Part shown: piece by piece, positions 57,140-64,000 of the stretch | Position numbering within the stretch: position 1 is the first letter of the stretch | Layout: each line of letters begins with the position of its first letter | DNA from: Deltaproteobacteria bacterium | Lineage (GTDB): Bacteria; Myxococcota_A; UBA796; SXON01 | Length of the DNA stretch: 64,000 nucleotides | NCBI GenBank assembly: GCA_014191855.1 | Contig: BJHF01000013.1 | Location: 1-64,000, forward strand | Direction of reading: 5' to 3' | Program-made: the position numbers and the translations under genes | Notes under the pieces: generated by a model | Told to the model about the DNA's origin: nothing | What the model saw: only the letters and a program-made list of their open reading frames with translations | The model's database searches: none

Positions 57140-58870
57140 ATGTCGCTCCTCCTCCTCGCGCTCTTGTCTGCCTGCCCCGCCGATCCCACCGTTGACCTCG
57201 AGAAGGACGGCGACGACGACCGGTACCCCGCCTCCGAAGACTGCGATGACGGGAACGCCGCGGTTTTCCCCGGCGCTTCCGAGATCTGCGACGGCGTGGA
57301 CAACAACTGCGACGACGTGATCGACGAGGGCGTGGAGGAGGTGCAGTACACCGACGCGGACGGGGATAATTATGGCGATCCGAACGCCCCGATCGCGACG
57401 TGCGGCGAGACCATCGCTGGCGTCGTGCACAATGACTCCGACTGCGACGACACCAACGCGACCGTGAACCCGATGGGGGACGAGACCCTGGCGCTGTGCG
57501 ACGATCTCGACAACGATTGCGACGGCCTCACCGACGGCGGCCTCCGTGTGCCCGCCGACCACGCGCTGCCCTCCTTCGCGGTCGGCGCCGCTCGCGACGG
57601 GGAGGTGGTGTGTGTGGCTGCCGGCACGTATGTCGACAATATCGACTTCGGTGGTGACGATGTTTGGCTCATGGGGGTGGCGGGTGCCGAGGCGACGATC
57701 CTCCAGGGCGCGGGCGACCAGGGCCCGGTCGTGAGCTTTGACACTCGCGAATCCTCCGATGCCCGTCTGTCGGGATTCACCATCACCGGCGGCGACGACG
57801 CGAGCGGCGCGGGCATCTACATCCGGGGCGCGGACCCCACCCTTGAGGACCTGATCGTGACTGGCAATAGCTGCCAGAACGCCGACGGTGCCTGCTACGG
57901 CACCGGCGTGTACGCGGAGGACAGCGAGTTCGCCATGTCCAACGTGGTCATCTCCGAAAACACCCAGATGTCCACCTACAGCTACTACCCCTACAACTAT
58001 GGCGCAGGGTTGGCGCTGGTGCGCTCGTCGCCGACCTTGAGCAACATCACCATCGCGGACAATGAGGTCGATTTTCCGTCGAACAGCTACTACGGCGCGG
58101 CGGCCGGAGCCGGCATGTACGTGAACGGGGGCGATCTCGATGCCGCCAACATCGTGATCTCGGGGAACGTCATCCACAAGAACGGCACCGGGTACGCCTA
58201 CGGGGTGGGGTTGTACCTCTACAACTCCAAGGGCTGGTACGAGAACATCGCGATCGTGGACAACTCCTCGAACGCCTACGCGGTGTACGGCGGCGGGCTC
58301 GACGCGGCGGAGTACGCCTCCCCGGTGTTCCAGAACGTCGTGATCGCCAACAACGTCGCTGGCGGCGATGAGACCTACGCCGCCTATGGCGGCGGCGTGT
58401 TCTTCACCTACGACTCTGCGTACATCGAGCAGGCAGATATCGTTGGCAACACCGTCGTCGCGACGACGGGCGGCGGCGGCGGCGGGATCTACGGGTATTA
58501 CTACGCCGCTCCCACCCTCGTGAACACGAGCGTCTGGAACAACGCGGCGCTGATCACCGGCGTGGCCTGGGGCGGCGCGGTGATGTTCGACCCGAGCTAC
58601 CCTGCGAGCTCGATGACGTTCTCCTACTCAAGCCTGTCGGCCAACGGAGACAACCCCTACCAATACACGACCACGCCGGTCGGCACGAACGACAACATCG
58701 AGGGCACGCCCGCCTACACCGACGTGTCGAGCCCGTCGGCGTTGGACTGGGATCTCACCCTCGGCGCCGGCTCGGATCTGCGCAACGCGGGGGATCCCGA
58801 GATCGACGACGCGGACGGCTCCCGGAGCGACATCGGCTCTCGCGGCGGATCGAGCGGCGACGCCTGGTAG
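57140..58870 (+). CDS. Lipoprotein with metal-binding motifs and right-handed beta-helix
   Basis: A 576-aa lipoprotein (MSLLLLALLSAC). Near the N-terminus lie two Asp/Cys metal-binding motifs of the MopR type: EDCDDGNAAVFPG with EICDGVDNNCD, and DSDCDDTNATVNP with LCDDLDNDCDG. The rest is a parallel beta-helix with many ITGN/ISGN/IADN turns and Tyr/Ala/Gly repeats, typical of pectate-lyase-like or adhesion folds. It is probably a surface protein that binds calcium and a polysaccharide. Confidence 0.8.
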   Translation: MSLLLLALLSACPADPTVDLEKDGDDDRYPASEDCDDGNAAVFPGASEICDGVDNNCDDVIDEGVEEVQYTDADGDNYGDPNAPIATCGETIAGVVHNDSDCDDTNATVNPMGDETLALCDDLDNDCDGLTDGGLRVPADHALPSFAVGAARDGEVVCVAAGTYVDNIDFGGDDVWLMGVAGAEATILQGAGDQGPVVSFDTRESSDARLSGFTITGGDDASGAGIYIRGADPTLEDLIVTGNSCQNADGACYGTGVYAEDSEFAMSNVVISENTQMSTYSYYPYNYGAGLALVRSSPTLSNITIADNEVDFPSNSYYGAAAGAGMYVNGGDLDAANIVISGNVIHKNGTGYAYGVGLYLYNSKGWYENIAIVDNSSNAYAVYGGGLDAAEYASPVFQNVVIANNVAGGDETYAAYGGGVFFTYDSAYIEQADIVGNTVVATTGGGGGGIYGYYYAAPTLVNTSVWNNAALITGVAWGGAVMFDPSYPASSMTFSYSSLSANGDNPYQYTTTPVGTNDNIEGTPAYTDVSSPSALDWDLTLGAGSDLRNAGDPEIDDADGSRSDIGSRGGSSGDAW

Positions 58871-58874
58871 GTCG

Positions 58875-61284
<2,410 letters not shown>

Positions 61285-61391
61285 GCGGCGGCTGGGCGAG
61301 GGCGCCCGGGGGGGCGGGGGAAATGCCCCGGCTCGGGGGGCACACCGGCGGAGCGCGGCTCCGCCAGGCAACGCCCCCGCGCTGTGCGATT

Positions 61392-61650
61392 GAGCCGTCG
61401 CAGCAAGCCTCGTTCGGGGTCTCGGGGCCGCCACCGGTTCCGGATGCAGCCTGGCCGTGGTCCTGTGCTGTGAAGGGCGGGTGACGGTACAGGCCGGCGG
61501 CGCCGAGCGGAGTCCCCGACGCGAGCGCGCCGGCGGACTGTGCCGGCAGGCCCCGGCGCCAACCTTGGTTTTGGCCGCGGCGTGCACGGCTCATGCTGGT
61601 CCACCCCGAGGCCCCCGCCGCGACGGCGCCGCGTCTGGCACGGCGATCTC
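61392..61650. repeat. Dispersed intergenic repeat, copy B
   Basis: The stretch 61285-61668 has no convincing gene. It holds the second copy of the block at 2133-2390, in the same orientation, sharing AGCCGTCGCAGC (61392), GGCGGGTGACGGT (about 61477), GACGCGAGCGCG (about 61518) and GGCGCCGCGTCTGGCACGGCG (about 61625). The copies differ by substitutions and short indels. Confidence 0.6.
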
Positions 61651-61668
61651 GTACCGGCGCAATCCGTT

Positions 61669-62364
61669 TCAGGCCAAAAGAGCCCGGGTTTGCGCCATCA
61701 CGTTCTCCGTGACCGCATCCCCGTGCGCCGGGTACACCACCGTGGCGGGCGCGGCCTCTACCGCAGCCGCCACCGAGGCCTTGAACGCCTTGGCGTCCTT
61801 CACGTAGATGAACGCTGGTACCTTGTTGTACCGATAGCCCCCCGTGCCGCCGAACAGCCCCATCACGAAGCGGGGAATCGCCGACAAGTCCTCGTCTGTC
61901 GTGTTCGACAGGATGTCGCCCGTGAACCACACGGTGTCGGCGCCCGTCGTGGCGCGCACGAAAAGATCGGGCGCTTTCATCCCCGCAGGCTCAACGATCC
62001 CGACGGCGCTCGGCAGCTTCGCGATCAGCTCCGAGACCGGCCGAAACGGTACCGCCGCGCACTTGGAGGCCAGCCGCTTGAGCCCCGACTCCGGTGCATA
62101 GCTCACCGCGTTCGGGAACCGAGCCCGCCAGGCCGCCTGCCCCAGGTGGTGGAACGCGTTGGGCGCCACCAGGGCGCTCACGCCCCCGTCGTTCGCAAGT
62201 ACCTCCAGCACCTCCGCTGGCGAAGCAGAGGAGGGGCTCACAACCATCCACGTTCCGTCGTCGAGGCGCACGGCCATGGTGTTGGCCGTTCCCGGGCCAA
62301 AACTGTACTTCAGGCCGCGAACGTTGTGATCGGAGGTGAGCGAGTGCCAAGCCTGGAGGGGCAT
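61669..62364 (-). CDS. DUF4336-like (metallo-beta-lactamase-fold) protein
   Basis: A 231-aa protein without a signal peptide. LVAPNAFHHLGQAAWRARFP followed by YAPESGLK resembles DUF4336, a family related to the metallo-beta-lactamase fold. GADTVWFTGDILSNT and VYPAHGDAV supply further fold motifs. The complete HxHxDH zinc motif is missing, so catalysis is doubtful. The ATG at 62364 was chosen for fit; the frame is open upstream. A TGCTAAAGT extended -10 (62385-62393) lies about 20 nt upstream. Confidence 0.65.
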   Translation of the reverse strand: MPLQAWHSLTSDHNVRGLKYSFGPGTANTMAVRLDDGTWMVVSPSSASPAEVLEVLANDGGVSALVAPNAFHHLGQAAWRARFPNAVSYAPESGLKRLASKCAAVPFRPVSELIAKLPSAVGIVEPAGMKAPDLFVRATTGADTVWFTGDILSNTTDEDLSAIPRFVMGLFGGTGGYRYNKVPAFIYVKDAKAFKASVAAAVEAAPATVVYPAHGDAVTENVMAQTRALLA

Positions 62365-62384
62365 GTTGAGTCCGGGGGGCGAGC

Positions 62385-62393
62385 ACTTTAGCA
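62385..62393 (-). promoter_or_regulatory. Extended -10 (TGCTAAAGT) of the DUF4336-like gene
   Basis: On the minus strand TGC directly precedes TAAAGT, a good extended -10, 20 nt before the ATG at 62364. No -35 is obvious. Confidence 0.4.
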
Positions 62394-62413
62394 CACCCGC
62401 GCTCCCCGGGCCG

Positions 62414-64000
62414 CTACTCGGGCTTGGTAAACACCTGCTTCCCCGTGAGGTACTGCAGCAGCGCGATGGACATGAGCGAGTTCTGCGGGTCGGTACCATC
62501 CGAGCCTCCCGAGCCGCCGCCGATGTACACATCCGGGATGAGCTTCAGCTTGTTCGAGGCGATCTTCTCCACCACCTGGATCTGACCGAACACCTCGTTG
62601 CCCATCGCGTTCACTTGCAACTTGTAGGACTCGGCGGTGGACTTGCCCTGCTCGAGGATGACGAGCGCTTCGGCGAGACCCTTCTTTTCGATGGCCTCCG
62701 CATCCGCCAGCGCGTTGACCCGCGTGGCTTCGGCCTGCGCGCCTGCGGTTACCTTCGTGGCCTTCGACGAGCCTTCTGCCCGTAGTTCGACCGCGCGCGA
62801 ATCGCCCATCGACCGCTCGATCTCGGCGTTCGCGAGGTTCTTCGCGATCTCGACTCCTCGCTCCGACTCGACGACCTTCGGCTGCATGTTCGCCTGCGCC
62901 GTGGCGTTCTCCAGCATCTTACGCTCTTCCTGCGCCTGGCGCTGCGTGGCGTAGGTGATGCGCTCCTGCTCGGCGATTTGGCGGTCCGTGACCGTGCGGG
63001 TGAGCTCCGTCGGCAGCACCACGTCGGCGATCATCGTGTCCTTGGACTCGATGTGGTGCACACGCAGCACGCTTTGCAGGTGCTGTTTGGCCTGGGCCTG
63101 CAATTCCGCGCGCTTCGTGTAGAGGTCCAGTGCCTTCACCGACTGGGCGGAGTTCCGGAAATGCGAGGAGATGGCGGGCTCGAGGACCTGCGAGATCATG
63201 TTGTCGACCGACCCGAGGTTGGAGACCACCTTCGGCGCATCGGCCATCGCGATGTGGATGATGACGCTGACGTCCATGCTCACGTTGAACGCATCCGCCG
63301 TGCGCAGCGTGATGGTCTTGAGCTCGGAGTCCAGCTTGTGGGCGCTGTTCTGCGAGTCGGCCCAATTCAGCAGGATCTGGGTGGTGGGCACCTTGTCCAC
63401 CTTGCATACCTTGGTGTTCATCGGGTGCTTGCCGGGCCCGAGCGGCTCGGCCCAGATTCCGCGTTTTCCATTCTTGACGATCTTGGCGTTCACGTTGGAG
63501 TCCGTCGTGTCGTCCCCCTCCTCGCCAACGTAGCTGGTTACGACGCCACACTCGCCGATCTTGACCTCCACCATCTGCACCTGTTCGATGGTGGCAAACC
63601 AGGGGTTGATCGCGTAGTTGCCGGCGCGAAGCACCGGGATTTGGAGCCCCTTCTGCCCGCCCGCGGCAAGGAACGCCGCCGCATTCTGGAAGTTGTTGTG
63701 AACATCCAAGGCCAGCTCTTCAGCGGCGATCTTGTTGGCCTCGATGATCGGCTTGCCTTCCTGCACCGTTACGATGCCTACGCAATCGGCGGTGATGTTG
63801 GTCCACGGCACGACGGCCTTGATCACGAACAGCAACGTGTTGATCCGGTAGGCGCCGGGCATCAGCACGTCGAGCTGGTGCCCCTTCTGGCCGCCGTTCT
63901 GGATGAACGCGTGCCCGTTCTCGAAGTTGGAGTGCCCTTCGATCTTGCGGCTGAGCAGGCTGCCTTCCATGATCCGGCCGCCGTCCATCGCCGTGATGAG
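62414..64000 (-). CDS. Flotillin-like SPFH-domain protein (5' end beyond window)
   Basis: At least 528 residues are visible; the frame stays open at the right edge, so the N-terminus is missing. Two related segments (ENGHAFIQNGGQKGHQLDVL and QNAAAFLAAGGQKGLQIPVL) precede the SPFH/band-7 domain. A long Ala/Glu/Gln-rich coiled coil (about residues 330-470) follows, ending in a Gly/Ser linker and a short tail. Flotillin-like proteins form membrane microdomain scaffolds. An ATG at 63988 exists but cuts the first repeat short. Confidence 0.88.
   Translation of the reverse strand, partial: LITAMDGGRIMEGSLLSRKIEGHSNFENGHAFIQNGGQKGHQLDVLMPGAYRINTLLFVIKAVVPWTNITADCVGIVTVQEGKPIIEANKIAAEELALDVHNNFQNAAAFLAAGGQKGLQIPVLRAGNYAINPWFATIEQVQMVEVKIGECGVVTSYVGEEGDDTTDSNVNAKIVKNGKRGIWAEPLGPGKHPMNTKVCKVDKVPTTQILLNWADSQNSAHKLDSELKTITLRTADAFNVSMDVSVIIHIAMADAPKVVSNLGSVDNMISQVLEPAISSHFRNSAQSVKALDLYTKRAELQAQAKQHLQSVLRVHHIESKDTMIADVVLPTELTRTVTDRQIAEQERITYATQRQAQEERKMLENATAQANMQPKVVESERGVEIAKNLANAEIERSMGDSRAVELRAEGSSKATKVTAGAQAEATRVNALADAEAIEKKGLAEALVILEQGKSTAESYKLQVNAMGNEVFGQIQVVEKIASNKLKLIPDVYIGGGSGGSDGTDPQNSLMSIALLQYLTGKQVFTKPE

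Overview
The window is G+C-rich, densely packed chromosomal DNA from a Gram-negative bacterium, most likely a member of the Myxococcota (former Deltaproteobacteria). The evidence is a MYXO-CTERM-like sorting tail (31594-32763), two full-consensus sigma-54 sites, many short-signal lipoproteins with Asp/Thr/Gly tracts or binding motifs of the CDDGN...CDGxDNNC type, and a caspase-like protein behind an ECF sigma factor. I see no rRNA, tRNA, CRISPR array, prophage or intact insertion sequence. The assignment comes from gene content only; no phylogeny was possible.

Layout. 1-1253: a cut-off membrane or secreted protein and a PIN toxin/excisionase-like antitoxin pair. 1462-4640: a GNAT acetyltransferase, a dispersed repeat, a B12-binding-type radical SAM enzyme and a lipoprotein. 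4763-12535 (minus): a complete moxR-DUF58-DUF4381-like-batA-batB/C-batD-batE operon. 12604-18190: dnaK-dnaJ (minus) divergent from groES-groEL (plus); between them lies a sigma-54 site followed 95 nt later by a textbook intrinsic terminator, which predicts a ~120-nt small RNA or attenuated leader. 18294-25580 (plus): enoyl-CoA hydratase, Lnt, then ECF sigma, membrane anti-sigma candidate, caspase-like protein, ASH-domain lipoprotein and TPR membrane protein. 25569-35799: Lon-like protease, RluA-type pseudouridine synthase, hydrolase lipoprotein, TatA, MYXO-CTERM protein, M32 carboxypeptidase, CobW GTPase and small lipoproteins.

35880-46340 (plus) is a compact envelope locus: two paralogous alkaline-phosphatase-superfamily proteins, a 67-aa ribbon-helix-helix-like protein, a membrane protein, a sulfotransferase-like protein and two tandem SGNH-hydrolase-like proteins that share an apparently undescribed Cys/WxxPG module. 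47784-50508 (minus) is a complete protein-thiocarboxylate cysteine pathway, cysM, a Mec-CysO fusion and moeZ, in overlapping frames. The ubiquitin-like half ends Gly-Gly-Ala-Ala and must be trimmed before activation, presumably by its own JAMM domain. 50691-64000: a PepT-like peptidase, ModB/ModC-like transporter halves without ModA, a modular amidase, a Phd/VapC pair with a clear promoter, a TolB-like propeller lipoprotein, a beta-helix lipoprotein, a Tat-exported class V aminotransferase-like protein, a sigma-54-preceded lipoprotein, the second repeat copy, a DUF4336-like protein and a flotillin-like protein cut by the right edge.

Many operons are translationally coupled (ATGA, GTGA or TGATG junctions). 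Several first genes have a TANNNT hexamer only 5-8 nt before the start codon and no Shine-Dalgarno sequence, which points to common leaderless transcription.
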